Source of the DNA: Hyphomonas sp.
Lineage (GTDB): Bacteria; Pseudomonadota; Alphaproteobacteria; Caulobacterales; Hyphomonadaceae
Direction of reading: 5' to 3'
Length of the DNA: 64,000 nt
Assembly: GCF_022844445.1 (NCBI RefSeq)
Contig: NZ_JALHLS010000008.1
Span: 62,001 to 126,000 of the forward strand
Under the pieces are notes generated by a model. The model saw only the letters and a program-made list of their open reading frames with translations, did not search any database and was not told the origin of the DNA. Position numbers and translations under genes: made by a program. Of this stretch, positions 25,569 to 34,275 are shown piece after piece; positions within the stretch are counted from its first letter, which is position 1, and each line of letters starts with the position of its first letter.

Positions 25569-26066
25569 ATGTGGGAATTCATTCTCGAGCGCGCAGGTTA
25601 CTGGGCGATCATCGGCTTGATGATGATCGGACTCTTCATCGCGTTTTCGTCGGAGAACCTGATCAAGCGGCTCGTCGGCCTGTCCCTTTTCATGACGACG
25701 ATCTGCCTGTTCTACGTCACCCTCGCCAAGATCACAGGCGGCACCGCCCCGATCCTCTTGAAGGAAGACATGCCCTATGGCGGCGTCGGCCCTACGGCCG
25801 CTGCGCCGGATGCGCACCTTGTCGCCGCCGGCGGTGAGCGTGTCGCCGACCTTGTCCACATCTACTCCAACCCGCTGCCCCACGTCCTCATGCTGACGGC
25901 CATTGTCGTCGGCGTCGCCACGCTGTCGGTCGGCCTCGCGCTGATCGTTCGCATTCGCGAAGCCTATGGCACGATCGAGGCAGACGACCTGCGCGCGATC
26001 GATATCGAGACCGCGATCGCGCAGGAAGCAGAAGCCGAAAAAGACCAGCACGAGGCCGCGGCATGA
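25569..26066 (+). CDS. mnhC: Mrp-type cation/proton antiporter subunit C (NuoK-like)
   Basis: A 165-residue NuoK/MrpC-like protein. It has three membrane helices, with SSENLIKRLVGLSLFMTTICLFYV in the first half and DPLPQAL-like SNPLPHVLMLTAIVVGVATLS in the last helix. An Ala/Gly-rich linker near residues 75-100 is longer than I expect for the family, and the C-terminus is acidic and Glu/Ala-rich. It overlaps mnhD by four bases. It equals MbhG. Confidence 0.9.
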   Translation: MWEFILERAGYWAIIGLMMIGLFIAFSSENLIKRLVGLSLFMTTICLFYVTLAKITGGTAPILLKEDMPYGGVGPTAAAPDAHLVAAGGERVADLVHIYSNPLPHVLMLTAIVVGVATLSVGLALIVRIREAYGTIEADDLRAIDIETAIAQEAEAEKDQHEAAA

Positions 26067-27595
26067 TCCTCGAATCCCTGCTTGTCTCGGCGCCGGACTG
26101 GGCGATCCGTCATGCGCCCGTATTGATCCCGGTCGTGCCGTTGATCATGGCGCCAATGCTGGCCCTCAGCCCCAGCGGCCGCCTGTCCTGGATCCTTTCC
26201 ATGGTGGCCACGGCCGCCTCGTTCTATTTCGCGCTTCTGACGCTCGGCATCGTTCAGTCGACGCCCGGCGGCATCATCGAATACTGGATCGGCAACTGGT
26301 ACCTCATCGGCATCGAGTTCCGGGTCGATGCGCTGAACGCGATGATCCTGCTGCTGGTCTCCGGCATGGGCTTCCTCGCGTCCGTTTTCGCCTGGCCGAC
26401 CATCGTGGCGGAAGTGGAGAAGCAGAAGATATCGCTGTTCCTCAGCGCCTTCCTCCTGTGCTTCGCAGGCCTCTGCGGCGTGGCCGCCACGGGGGACGCG
26501 TTCAACCTCTTCGTTTTCATCGAGATCAGTTCGCTGGCGACTTACGTGCTCGTCGCTATGGGCGCCTCGCGCGACCGGCGCGCACTGACTTCCGCGTTCG
26601 ACTACCTGATCATGGGCACGCTCGGCGCCAGCTTCTATATCATCGGCGTAGGCTTCCTGTATGCGGCCACCGGCACGCTGAATATGGCCGAGCTTGCGGC
26701 ACAGCTGCCGGCGCTCTCCGGCAACCGTTCGGTCCAGGTCGGCTTTGCGTTCATTATCGTCGGCCTGGGTCTCAAAGCCGCCATGTGGCCGCTGCACCAG
26801 TGGCTGCCGAATGCCTACGGCTACAGCCCGAGCTTCGTCACGATGTTCCTCGCCGCGACGGCGACGAAGGTGGCGCTTTACGCGATGATCCGCTGGCTCT
26901 TCACCATCTTCAATCCGGAATTCCCGTTCGAACAGGCGATCTTCACTTTTGTCCTCGCCCCGCTCGGGATTGCTGCGATGGTGGTCTGCTCCTTCCAGGC
27001 CGTTTTCCAGACCGACGTGCGCCGCATGCTCGCCTATTCTTCGGTGGCGCAGGTCGGCTACATGATCCTCGGCATCTCGATCGCCACCACGGACGGCGTG
27101 TCGGCAGGCCTGCTGCACCTGTTCAATCATGCCCTCATGAAGGGCGCGCTGTTCATGGCGATCGCCGGCATCTGCATCAACTACAAGGGCACCACGATCC
27201 GCGATTTCGCAGGCCTGGGCCGCTCGGCGCCTTTGACGATGGCGGCGTTCGCCATTGCCGGCCTTTCGCTGATCGGCGTGCCGCTGACCGCCGGCTTCAT
27301 CTCGAAGCTGCAGCTCGGCTACGCCTTGTTCGAGCACGGATGGTGGTGGGCCGTGCTGCTGGTGGTGTTCTCCAGCTTCCTGGCCGTCTTCTACATCGGC
27401 CGGATTCTGCAGTCGGTGTTCTTCCTGCCGCCCGCCAATCCCCGCAAGTCCCGGAAGGAGGCCCCGCTGCTGCTGCTCGTGCCGCTCTGGATCCTTGCGC
27501 TCGCCAACATCTATTTCGGCATTGATGCCAGCTTCCCGGCGGGTCTCGCCCGTGACGGCGCGGTCGCTGCCCTCGGCCTGGAGGCGTTCCCATGA
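26063..27595 (+). CDS. mnhD: Mrp-type antiporter subunit D, first antiporter-like subunit
   Basis: A 510-residue NuoN/M-like protein with about fourteen membrane helices. Residues of the proton path are visible: Glu in FVFIEISSLATY, Lys in GLGLKAAMWPLHQWLP, Lys in ATATKVALYAM and the C-terminal Lys in NHALMKGALFMA. These are the positions used for proton transfer in complex I and Mrp antiporter subunits (family knowledge). It begins by an ATGA overlap with mnhC and ends by one with the next gene. It equals MbhH. Confidence 0.93.
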   Translation: MILESLLVSAPDWAIRHAPVLIPVVPLIMAPMLALSPSGRLSWILSMVATAASFYFALLTLGIVQSTPGGIIEYWIGNWYLIGIEFRVDALNAMILLLVSGMGFLASVFAWPTIVAEVEKQKISLFLSAFLLCFAGLCGVAATGDAFNLFVFIEISSLATYVLVAMGASRDRRALTSAFDYLIMGTLGASFYIIGVGFLYAATGTLNMAELAAQLPALSGNRSVQVGFAFIIVGLGLKAAMWPLHQWLPNAYGYSPSFVTMFLAATATKVALYAMIRWLFTIFNPEFPFEQAIFTFVLAPLGIAAMVVCSFQAVFQTDVRRMLAYSSVAQVGYMILGISIATTDGVSAGLLHLFNHALMKGALFMAIAGICINYKGTTIRDFAGLGRSAPLTMAAFAIAGLSLIGVPLTAGFISKLQLGYALFEHGWWWAVLLVVFSSFLAVFYIGRILQSVFFLPPANPRKSRKEAPLLLLVPLWILALANIYFGIDASFPAGLARDGAVAALGLEAFP

Positions 27596-29097
27596 CGCCG
27601 GAATTCCTGATCGCCGCCGCGCTGATCCTGCCGCTCATCATCGCGGCCGGCATCGCCGTGCTCGGCAAGTTCCCGAACCTGCGCGAAGGCGTCACGATTG
27701 TCGGATCCTTCGCGTTGTTCGCGGTGGTCGTGCAGCTGACGATGATGGTCTCAGCAGGTCAACGCCCGGAACTCTTTATCGGTGAAGCGGTACCGGGCCT
27801 GGCTTTCGCCTTCAAGCTCGAGCCGCTCGGCGCGCTCTTCGCCGTCGTCGCCAGCGGCCTGTGGATCGTGAACTCGTTCTATTCCATCGGCTACATGCGC
27901 GGGAATCGCGAACGCAACCAGACGCGCTTCTACATCTGCTTCGCCCTCGCCATCTGCGGCGCCATGGGTGTCGCGATGTCCGGCAACCTGTTCACGCTCT
28001 TCGTCTTTTACGAAGTCCTCACGCTGTCGACCTATCCGCTCGTCGCGCACAAGGGCGACGCGGCGGCCCAGCGCGGCGCACGCATCTACCTGCTCACGCT
28101 GCTCGGCACGTCCATCGGATTCTTCCTCACCGCCGTGATGTGGACCTGGGCGCTCGCTGGCCAGAACCTCGACTTCGTCGATGGCGGGTTGCTCGCCAAT
28201 GTCGCGATGTCGCCGGTCGTCGCCAGCGCGCTGCTGCTGCTCTTCGTGTTCGGCCTCGGCAAGGCGGCGCTGATGCCCTTCCACTTCTGGCTACCTAACG
28301 CGATGGTCGCGCCGACGCCGGTCTCGGCGTTGCTGCACGCTGTGGCCGTTGTGAAAGCCGGCGTGTTCGCGGTGATGAAGATTTCCGTCTACATCTTTGG
28401 TGTGGACCTGATGAACGCCACGCCGTCAGCAGATTTCCTGATCGTTGTAGCCTGCGTGACCATTGTGCTCGCTTCTCTCATCGCGATGACCAAGGACAAT
28501 CTCAAGGCCCGGCTGGCCTATTCGACCATTGCCCAGCTGGCCTATGTCACGCTCGGCGCACTGCTCGCCACCGAGGCTGGCATGATGGGCGGCTCGCTGC
28601 AGATCGCGGCGCACGCCGCCGGCAAGATCACCCTCTTCATGTGCGCTGGCGCTATCTATGTCGCGACTGGCCTGACCAATATCTCGGACATGAAAGGCCT
28701 CGGCCGGAAGATGCCGATCGTCTTCATCGCCTTCTTTGTCGCCTCGTTGTCGATCATAGGTATTCCGCCGCTGGCCGGGGCATGGCCGAAATATGAACTG
28801 ATGCAGGGCGCGGTTGATGCAGGGATGGACTGGGTGCTCGCTGTGCTGATCATCTCCTCGCTACTCAACATAGCCTACCTGCTGCCCATCCCGATCCTGG
28901 CGCTGATGCCGGTGCCCGGCACCAAGCCGCCGAAGGAGTTCAAGCGGCCGGGCGGGGCGCCCGCCCTTACCGTCGCCGCGCCGGCGTTTACGGCGGCGCT
29001 GTGCATCTTCCTGTTCTTCATGATCACCCCGATCAGCAATTTCCTCGCGCCTGCCTTTGAGGCGCCCGGCACACTCATCGAGGCGGACCTGCCATGA
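27592..29097 (+). CDS. Second antiporter-like (NuoM/MnhD-type) subunit
   Basis: A 501-residue proton-translocating-subunit homologue. Key residues are kept: Glu in FVFYEVLTLSTYP, Lys in FGLGKAALMPFHFWLP, Lys in VAVVKAGVFAVMK and Lys in HAAGKITLFM. The sequence HFWLPNAMVAPTPVSALLHAVAVVKAG is closer to NuoM/NuoL than to MrpD. It overlaps the genes on both sides by four bases. In this operon it may take the role of the N-terminal, NuoL-like part of MrpA (inference). Confidence 0.9.
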   Translation: MTPEFLIAAALILPLIIAAGIAVLGKFPNLREGVTIVGSFALFAVVVQLTMMVSAGQRPELFIGEAVPGLAFAFKLEPLGALFAVVASGLWIVNSFYSIGYMRGNRERNQTRFYICFALAICGAMGVAMSGNLFTLFVFYEVLTLSTYPLVAHKGDAAAQRGARIYLLTLLGTSIGFFLTAVMWTWALAGQNLDFVDGGLLANVAMSPVVASALLLLFVFGLGKAALMPFHFWLPNAMVAPTPVSALLHAVAVVKAGVFAVMKISVYIFGVDLMNATPSADFLIVVACVTIVLASLIAMTKDNLKARLAYSTIAQLAYVTLGALLATEAGMMGGSLQIAAHAAGKITLFMCAGAIYVATGLTNISDMKGLGRKMPIVFIAFFVASLSIIGIPPLAGAWPKYELMQGAVDAGMDWVLAVLIISSLLNIAYLLPIPILALMPVPGTKPPKEFKRPGGAPALTVAAPAFTAALCIFLFFMITPISNFLAPAFEAPGTLIEADLP

Positions 29098-29534
29098 CCG
29101 ACGAAACGCCAACTGGCCGCGACACCTCGGGCCGCTTCGTCAAGCGCGCGGCAGAAACCGTGAACGCCATGAGCCGCACCAATGACGAGGGCGTCCATCC
29201 GATGTCGAAAGTCCTGTTCGGCTGGACCGAGACAAAGAACATCGGCGCCATCCTGTTCTGGGCGCTCGCCATCCTGTCGATCATCCTCGTGCTCGCCGAT
29301 CTCGTCATCGACCGTCACGAATACCTTCACTTTGCCGAATCCATCGGCTTCTTCGGCCTCTGGGGTTTCATCTCCTTCTCCTTTGTCGTGCTGATGGGTT
29401 GGCCGCTCGGCCGCCTGCTGCGCCGCGACGAGAACTATTACGGAGATGCCGGCGGCCCGCCGGACGACATCGATCCTGGCCTTGAGGGCACGCCTCTCGG
29501 AAGCGGCCATGGCCCGCACGGAGGAGAGCACTGA
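29094..29534 (+). CDS. Small two-helix membrane protein inside the antiporter operon
   Basis: A 146-residue protein between the second and third antiporter-like subunits. After a polar N-terminus of about 45 residues come two hydrophobic helices (ILFWALAILSIILVLADLV and FFGLWGFISFSFVVLMGWPLG), then a Gly/Asp/His-rich tail. I do not recognise a family. Its ATG overlaps the upstream stop, and its last base is the first base of the next ATG, so it is translated with the complex. It is probably an accessory subunit (inference). Confidence 0.8.
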   Translation: MTDETPTGRDTSGRFVKRAAETVNAMSRTNDEGVHPMSKVLFGWTETKNIGAILFWALAILSIILVLADLVIDRHEYLHFAESIGFFGLWGFISFSFVVLMGWPLGRLLRRDENYYGDAGGPPDDIDPGLEGTPLGSGHGPHGGEH

Positions 29535-31279
29535 TGCCCGCTTTCCTCACTGCCCTGAACCCCGGCTGGCTGCTGATTGCCGCGGGCCTCTTGGCCCTGT
29601 TTGTCCAGGTCCGCATCGTGCGGCAGGTGATAACCATTGCCGCGCCGATCCTCGGGATCCTGCTGCTGTCCGGCACCCAGCACGGCGTTGACCTGCTGAC
29701 CTATGAAACGCTCGGCATCACGATGTCCTTCTACCGCGTCGACAGCCTCAGCTTCCTGTTCGGCCTTGCCTTCCTGATCGCTGCACTGCTGAACGCCATC
29801 TATGCTCTGCACACAGACAACCGTATCCAGGACGGCATGGCGCTCGCCTATGGCGGGGCCGCCGTATCGGCGGTCTTCTCCGGCGACCTGCTCACGCTGT
29901 TCGTGTTCTGGGAACTGACTGCCGTTACCTCAGTTTTCCTGATCCTGCAGGCAGGCACCCGCGCCGCCTACTTCGCCTCGATGCGCTATCTCGGCGTCCA
30001 GATCCTTTCGGGCGTCCTGCTGCTCGCAGGCATCGCTTATGTGTGGAACGCCACCGGCAGCCTGTCGCTCACTGCTTTCACCAGCCTCGACCAGCCGGGC
30101 GCGCAGATCATCTTCATCGCCTTCGGCATCAAGGCGGCGTTCCCGTTCCTGCACAACTGGCTTCAGGACTCCTACCCGAAGGCTTCAGTCGTTGGCGCGG
30201 TGGTCCTCTCTGCGTTCACGACCAAGCTTGCTGTCTACGCCTTCGCGCGCATGTTCCCCGGCCAAGATGAGCTCATCTGGATCGGCGCGATCATGACTGT
30301 CTTCCCGGTCTTCTTCGCCGTCATCGAGAACGACCTGCGCCGCGTTTTGGCCTATTCGACAAATAACCAGGTCGGCTTCATGATCTGTGCCATCGGCGTC
30401 GGCACGCCGCTCGCGCTCAATGGCGCAGTCGCCCACGCCTTTGCCGATATCCTGTTCAAAGGCCTCCTGTTCATGTCGATGGGCGCGGTCCTTTACCGGA
30501 CCGGCACCACCAAGGCGAACGAGCTCGGCGGGCTCTACCGCTCGATGCCATGGACGACGCTGTTCTGCCTCGTCGGTGCTGTGTCGATCTCGGCGATGCC
30601 GCTCTTCTCGGCTTTCGTGACCAAGTCGATGATCCTCTCGGCTGTGGCCTCCACCGGCCTGATCGTCGTCTGGCTCATGCTGATGTTCGCTTCAGCCGGT
30701 GTGCTCGAGCACTCGGGCATCAAGATCCCGTACTTCGCCTTCTTCGGCCACGACAGCGGCAAACGCGTGAAGGAAGCGCCTTTCAACATGCTCCTCGCGA
30801 TGGGCATGGCGTCCTTCCTCTGCATCGCCATCGGCTTGCCGGCTTTCTTGCCGGGCTTCGGCTATGAATGGCTCTACAGTCTGCTGCCATACCCGATTGA
30901 GGCCGCCAGCTATCAGCCGTTCACCCTCGGCCATATCCTGGCTCAGCTGCAGCTGCTGGCGCTCGCCGTGTTCGCCTTCATTCTGTTGCAGCGCCTCGGC
31001 CTCTATCCGCCGGAGAAGCCCGGTGTCATCCTCGACACCGACTGGGTCTACCGTAAGGCCGGCTACGGCGTCGTCCGCTGGATCGATACGGTCTGGGCCA
31101 AGCTCGGCCCGGCGCTGACGGCGATCTTCCGGGGCGTCTCCGAACGAACCTATGACCGTCTGGTCGATACGTTCAGCCCGCGCGGCGTCTTGTCCCGAAA
31201 CCCCGTGTCACGCGGAATGACGGTCTGGACGGCCGTGATTCTGTCCGTCGTGCTTCTGGTGTCGTACCTGACGAGCTGA
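29534..31279 (+). CDS. Third antiporter-like (MnhD/NuoN-type) subunit with C-terminal extension
   Basis: A 581-residue homologue of MrpD/NuoN. Residues of the proton path are kept: Glu in FVFWELTAVTSVF, Lys in FGIKAAFPFLHNWL, Lys in FTTKLAVYAF and Lys in ILFKGLLFMSMG. After the antiporter core, about 90 C-terminal residues (from KPGVILDTDWVYRKAGYGVV onward) include an amphipathic stretch and a final helix, as in the long subunits of relatives. The operon ends here; no hydrogenase or NADH-binding subunit follows. Confidence 0.9.
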   Translation: MPAFLTALNPGWLLIAAGLLALFVQVRIVRQVITIAAPILGILLLSGTQHGVDLLTYETLGITMSFYRVDSLSFLFGLAFLIAALLNAIYALHTDNRIQDGMALAYGGAAVSAVFSGDLLTLFVFWELTAVTSVFLILQAGTRAAYFASMRYLGVQILSGVLLLAGIAYVWNATGSLSLTAFTSLDQPGAQIIFIAFGIKAAFPFLHNWLQDSYPKASVVGAVVLSAFTTKLAVYAFARMFPGQDELIWIGAIMTVFPVFFAVIENDLRRVLAYSTNNQVGFMICAIGVGTPLALNGAVAHAFADILFKGLLFMSMGAVLYRTGTTKANELGGLYRSMPWTTLFCLVGAVSISAMPLFSAFVTKSMILSAVASTGLIVVWLMLMFASAGVLEHSGIKIPYFAFFGHDSGKRVKEAPFNMLLAMGMASFLCIAIGLPAFLPGFGYEWLYSLLPYPIEAASYQPFTLGHILAQLQLLALAVFAFILLQRLGLYPPEKPGVILDTDWVYRKAGYGVVRWIDTVWAKLGPALTAIFRGVSERTYDRLVDTFSPRGVLSRNPVSRGMTVWTAVILSVVLLVSYLTS

Positions 31280-31284
31280 AAAAT

Positions 31285-31298
31285 CCTGTAGCTACAGG
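31285..31298. promoter_or_regulatory. Perfect 14-base palindrome after the antiporter operon
   Basis: CCTGTAGCTACAGG lies six bases after the last antiporter stop and about 115 bases before the MucR-like start. With no loop it is a poor terminator and fits a dimeric protein-binding site better. It may belong to the promoter of the MucR-like gene. Assignment is tentative. Confidence 0.4.
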
Positions 31299-31412
31299 GT
31301 GACAAAAAATGGCCATATTGCGCCATGACAGCGGGGCCTTCGGCTTGCCACGGCCTTGCCTGCTGCTTGCGGCGGGGCCAGCCGGGGCCGGCCCTTGCTG
31401 GAGGCGCAGGAC

Positions 31413-31835
31413 ATGGTGTTGGGCGGTGAAGACACGATGCCGGGCAGCCTGAATGTCGTGTACGCGACCGGGATTGTCTCGGCCTATGTGCGTAATAACA
31501 CGGTGGGGATGGCCGACCTGCCAGACTTGATCCGCAGTGTTCATGCCGCCTTGCAGGACCTCTCGAGCCCCTCTGCCGCCGAGCCAGAGCCGCCCAAACC
31601 GGCCGTTCCGGTGAAAAAGTCGATCTTCAAGGATTACCTGATCTGCCTGGAAGACGGGCTGAAGTTCAAATCCCTCAAACGCCATCTGCGCTCGAAATAT
31701 GGTCTGTCTCCGGACGAATACCGCCAGAAATGGGGTCTTCCGGTCGATTATCCGATGGTTGCGCCCGGATATTCTGAGAAGCGGTCAAAGCTCGCAAAGA
31801 AAATGGGTCTCGGGCGCAGTACGCGCGAAGAATAG
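31413..31835 (+). CDS. MucR/Ros family transcriptional regulator
   Basis: A 140-residue protein of the MucR/Ros family. The N-terminal oligomerisation region (IVSAYVRNNTVGMADLPDLIRSVHAAL) and the zinc-finger region ICLEDGLKFKSLKRHLRSKYG, followed by YRQKWGLPVDYPMVAPGY, are clear. Normal members use C-x2-(C/D)-x9-H-x3-H. Here Cys, Asp and the first His are present, but the second His is Lys (HLRSK), so zinc binding is doubtful. The ATG at 31413 has GGAGG eight bases upstream; the ATG at 31437 is an alternative. MucR proteins are global H-NS-like repressors of surface and cell-cycle genes in alphaproteobacteria. Confidence 0.88.
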   Translation: MVLGGEDTMPGSLNVVYATGIVSAYVRNNTVGMADLPDLIRSVHAALQDLSSPSAAEPEPPKPAVPVKKSIFKDYLICLEDGLKFKSLKRHLRSKYGLSPDEYRQKWGLPVDYPMVAPGYSEKRSKLAKKMGLGRSTREE

Positions 31836-31941
31836 CCACAGTAAATGCGGGATTGTTCCGGATACGGAATGAAATATTCCGGCAATCAGTGTTAACAAAA
31901 AGCTACAAAGACTCTTGATCGGCGAGTCCACTCGCGCAATA

Positions 31942-31961
31942 GGTGATTCTTCCGAATCACC
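31942..31961 (+). promoter_or_regulatory. 8-bp stem with tetraloop in the leader of the PAS protein gene
   Basis: GGTGATTC (31942-31949) pairs with GAATCACC (31954-31961) around TTCC. It ends just before the Shine-Dalgarno GGGGGTGG of the gene at 31979. In RNA it would be a stable hairpin next to the ribosome binding site; in DNA it could be an operator. There is no further evidence. Confidence 0.45.
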
Positions 31962-31978
31962 ACGGGGGTGGCGACGAC

Positions 31979-32467
31979 ATGCTCAACAAGCCTAACTTTT
32001 CGGGCGTTACCGAGGCGCAGCGCCTCCTGATTACCCATTGGTACGCTTGCCGCGCGTCCGATGGCCTCGTCCCGCGCGATGCGATCGATCCCGGCATCGT
32101 GCGCAGCACGCTGGCCTGCCTCTCCATCGTCGAGATCGATGAAGCCGGCGAGGGCCGCTTCCGCATCGCGGGCTCCCGTCTGCGCGACATTTTCGGCATG
32201 GACGTGCGCGGTCGCCGCGTCGCCGAGATCGCCGGCACCCATGGCGAGTGCTATGCCCTCGGCCTCTCCTCCGCCCTCGAGCGCGGCAACCCCGTCGGGG
32301 GCGTTATCGAAACCGGCAACCGGCTCCACGCCTGGCTGCGCCTCCCGGTCGCCGACGAGCACGGCGACCTCACGATGGTCCTTTGCCACGACGAACTCGT
32401 CGCGAACCGCCGCGCTGCCGACCCGTCGCTGGACACCGACACAACGTTGCCCCGCTTCGCCGCCTGA
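31979..32467 (+). CDS. PAS_5-type PAS domain protein
   Basis: A 162-residue protein resembling the alphaproteobacterial PAS_5 family (PF07310). Features are LLITHWYACRASDGLVPRDAIDPGIV at the N-terminus, then EGRFRIAGSRLRDIFGMDVRGRRV, the core of the PAS fold. No output domain is present. The start is the ATG at 31979 with GGGGGTGG upstream. Ligand and role are unknown; related proteins may bind small molecules and influence the cell cycle or motility. The following 180 bases up to sufE hold nothing I recognise. Confidence 0.8.
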   Translation: MLNKPNFSGVTEAQRLLITHWYACRASDGLVPRDAIDPGIVRSTLACLSIVEIDEAGEGRFRIAGSRLRDIFGMDVRGRRVAEIAGTHGECYALGLSSALERGNPVGGVIETGNRLHAWLRLPVADEHGDLTMVLCHDELVANRRAADPSLDTDTTLPRFAA

Positions 32468-32647
32468 CAGCGCGGGACTTGAATGGCCGGTATGCTCGCG
32501 CGCCGGAGCGGATGTTTCAAATCGCAGTTTCCATCGAGTTCGCCGACTGGGCGCAGCGGACTCCCGCATCCGGGGCAGCGTTGCCGAACTTCTGCAGGCG
32601 GAAGGATTAGCCGAGGTCCCGGGCTGACCGGCGCCGTGTCCTGGGCC

Positions 32648-33064
32648 CTAGGCGGCCGCGACCAGCGCATCGGCCCGGATGCGCGCGAGCATGGAAGCGA
32701 GGCCATTCGAGCGCTGCGCTGTCAGCGCGCCGGACACGCCGATCTGGTCCAGCAGCGTGTGCGCATCGAAACCAAGGATGTCGGCAGGCGGCTCGCCGGA
32801 GTACAGCCGTACCAGCAGGGCGATCAGACCGGACACGATGATCGCATCGGACTCCGCGCGTACCGTCAGCGCGCCGTTTTCCACATCGGTCACCATCCAC
32901 ACCTGCGAGGCGCAGCCGCGCACGCGCGTCTCCTCGCTACGCTCGTCTGGCGCCAGCGGCGGATTCGCCTTGCCGAGGTCGATCAGGTGCGCATACCGCG
33001 CCTCCCAATCTTCCAGCCAGGAGAATTCTTCCCGTATCTCTGCGGCTTTGGTCTCGATGCTCAT
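32648..33064 (-). CDS. sufE: SufE family cysteine desulfuration protein
   Basis: A 138-residue SufE protein. The start is MSIETKAAEIREEFSWLEDWEARYAHLI, and the active-site Cys lies in RVRGCASQVWM. SufE accepts sulfur from the desulfurase SufS and passes it to the scaffold for iron-sulfur cluster assembly. The ATG at 33064 (or 33070) puts the protein at the usual length; the longer frame runs through a terminator. No other suf gene is adjacent. Confidence 0.93.
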   Translation of the reverse strand: MSIETKAAEIREEFSWLEDWEARYAHLIDLGKANPPLAPDERSEETRVRGCASQVWMVTDVENGALTVRAESDAIIVSGLIALLVRLYSGEPPADILGFDAHTLLDQIGVSGALTAQRSNGLASMLARIRADALVAAA

Positions 33065-33087
33065 CTGCATCCATATGATTTGCGCGA

Positions 33088-33126
33088 CCACAAAAGAAAA
33101 CCCCGGCAAGCCAGTGGCTGCCGGGG
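33088..33126 (-). terminator. Rho-independent terminator after the secreted-protein gene
   Basis: On the minus strand a GC-rich stem (CCCCGGCAGCC paired with GGCTTGCCGGGG, one bulge) is followed by TTTTCTTTTG. It lies 33 bases past the stop of the gene ending at 33159 and just before the sufE start, so the two genes are separately transcribed. Confidence 0.9.
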
Positions 33127-33158
33127 CTGGAGTGCAGAGACAGTCTGGTCGGTGAGAA

Positions 33159-34124
33159 CTACTTGTAGACGTCGCCAAGGCAATCAGCGACTTCGGTGAG
33201 GGTGTGCTGGCTGATGCAATGCGGCAGTTCGAACTCCTGGCCGACGCCGGCGACGCAGCCCTGAAGTTGCAGGTTCTGCATTTTGAGGCAGCTCTGAACC
33301 GCTGGTTCGCTCATCACCTTGGCCAGGCGGGCCTGGTCGACTGCGCCGGCGCCGATAACACGCATGGCGGCAAGCGAGGCGATCTGGTTGGCCACGGCTT
33401 CCTTGCCGTATTTCACTTTCTGGCGTTTGCCGGTAAAGCCGCTTGTCATGAAGGCGGGCAGGCGTACCGCGCCGGCCACATCTTCGCTGGTGGCCGCCGC
33501 GTTGATGATGCCGGCCTTGGTTTCGCCGGTCAGCGGGGTGGTCATGGTCAGGGCGGTGACGATCAGGTTGTCGGCGCTGGCGCCCTTGCCCTGAAGCACC
33601 TTGACCGTTTCGGCGCGCTGGCTGCCGTTGCGGATGCGGGATTTCGCCCATCCATAACCTTGCAGAGAATATCCCTGTTCCTTGATGATGGCGGCGTTGG
33701 AATAGATTTTCGGCAGGTCGGTATCCGTCACCGCAATGGCGCTGCCGACGGCATTGTCGCCGCCAGCCAGTGAGCGGGCATAGTTGTTGCCGGCCGCAAA
33801 ACTCTTCATCACGGGCTCACGGCCGTAGAAAGCTTCGATGTCGCGGACAGTGGCGGCAAATTCCGGATCCTGCGCCGCGATCAGTGCGGAATAGGCCATC
33901 CAGCCGCGCGTCAGCTGGTCGGCATTGTAGCCGCCGAGCGTGTTGAGCGCAGAATCAAGATCGCCGGCATTCTTGAACGGCTTGGCGGCCACGTCTTCAG
34001 CGTCCGACTGGAACGTCATGTAGACAGCCGCGTTTTCCGAAATCGGATCGGCCTTTTGCGCGGATGCGCCGGCCGATAGTGCCAGGCCGCAGACAACTGC
34101 AGCAATTACCCCAGAGGTCTTCAT
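33159..34124 (-). CDS. Secreted protein of unknown function
   Basis: A 321-residue protein with a clean Sec signal (MKTSGVIAAVVCGLALSAGASAQ). The mature part has no motif I recognise. It reads as helical, with LTRGWMAYSALIAAQDPEFAATVRDIEAFY near residue 75. The C-terminal 45 residues hold four Cys (SCLKMQ, GCVAG, HCISQ, DCLGD) that could form two disulfides. It ends at a strong terminator and is monocistronic. Such proteins are found in Hyphomonas-like bacteria; periplasmic location is inferred. Confidence 0.8.
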   Translation of the reverse strand: MKTSGVIAAVVCGLALSAGASAQKADPISENAAVYMTFQSDAEDVAAKPFKNAGDLDSALNTLGGYNADQLTRGWMAYSALIAAQDPEFAATVRDIEAFYGREPVMKSFAAGNNYARSLAGGDNAVGSAIAVTDTDLPKIYSNAAIIKEQGYSLQGYGWAKSRIRNGSQRAETVKVLQGKGASADNLIVTALTMTTPLTGETKAGIINAAATSEDVAGAVRLPAFMTSGFTGKRQKVKYGKEAVANQIASLAAMRVIGAGAVDQARLAKVMSEPAVQSCLKMQNLQLQGCVAGVGQEFELPHCISQHTLTEVADCLGDVYK

Positions 34125-34275
34125 TCTAAAACTCCCTCACGCGACACGCGATAGTGTTGCCCCATCTTCCCGGCAGGGGGAACCATGCCTTGTGTGATTT
34201 GCGCATTACAAATACAGCAGCAGGGGCACCTGATCCGGCTAGAATGCCTAACAATTCTCTATGGGGTGTTAAGAG

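Noticed and set aside
23322-31279. Respiratory complex I or membrane-bound hydrogenase operon
   Set aside because: No NADH-, quinone- or nickel-iron-binding subunit is present; mnhE, mnhF, mnhG and mnhB are antiporter subunits.
32468-32647. Possible short gene between the PAS protein and sufE
   Set aside because: Frames are short, lack a ribosome binding site and show no protein-like pattern.
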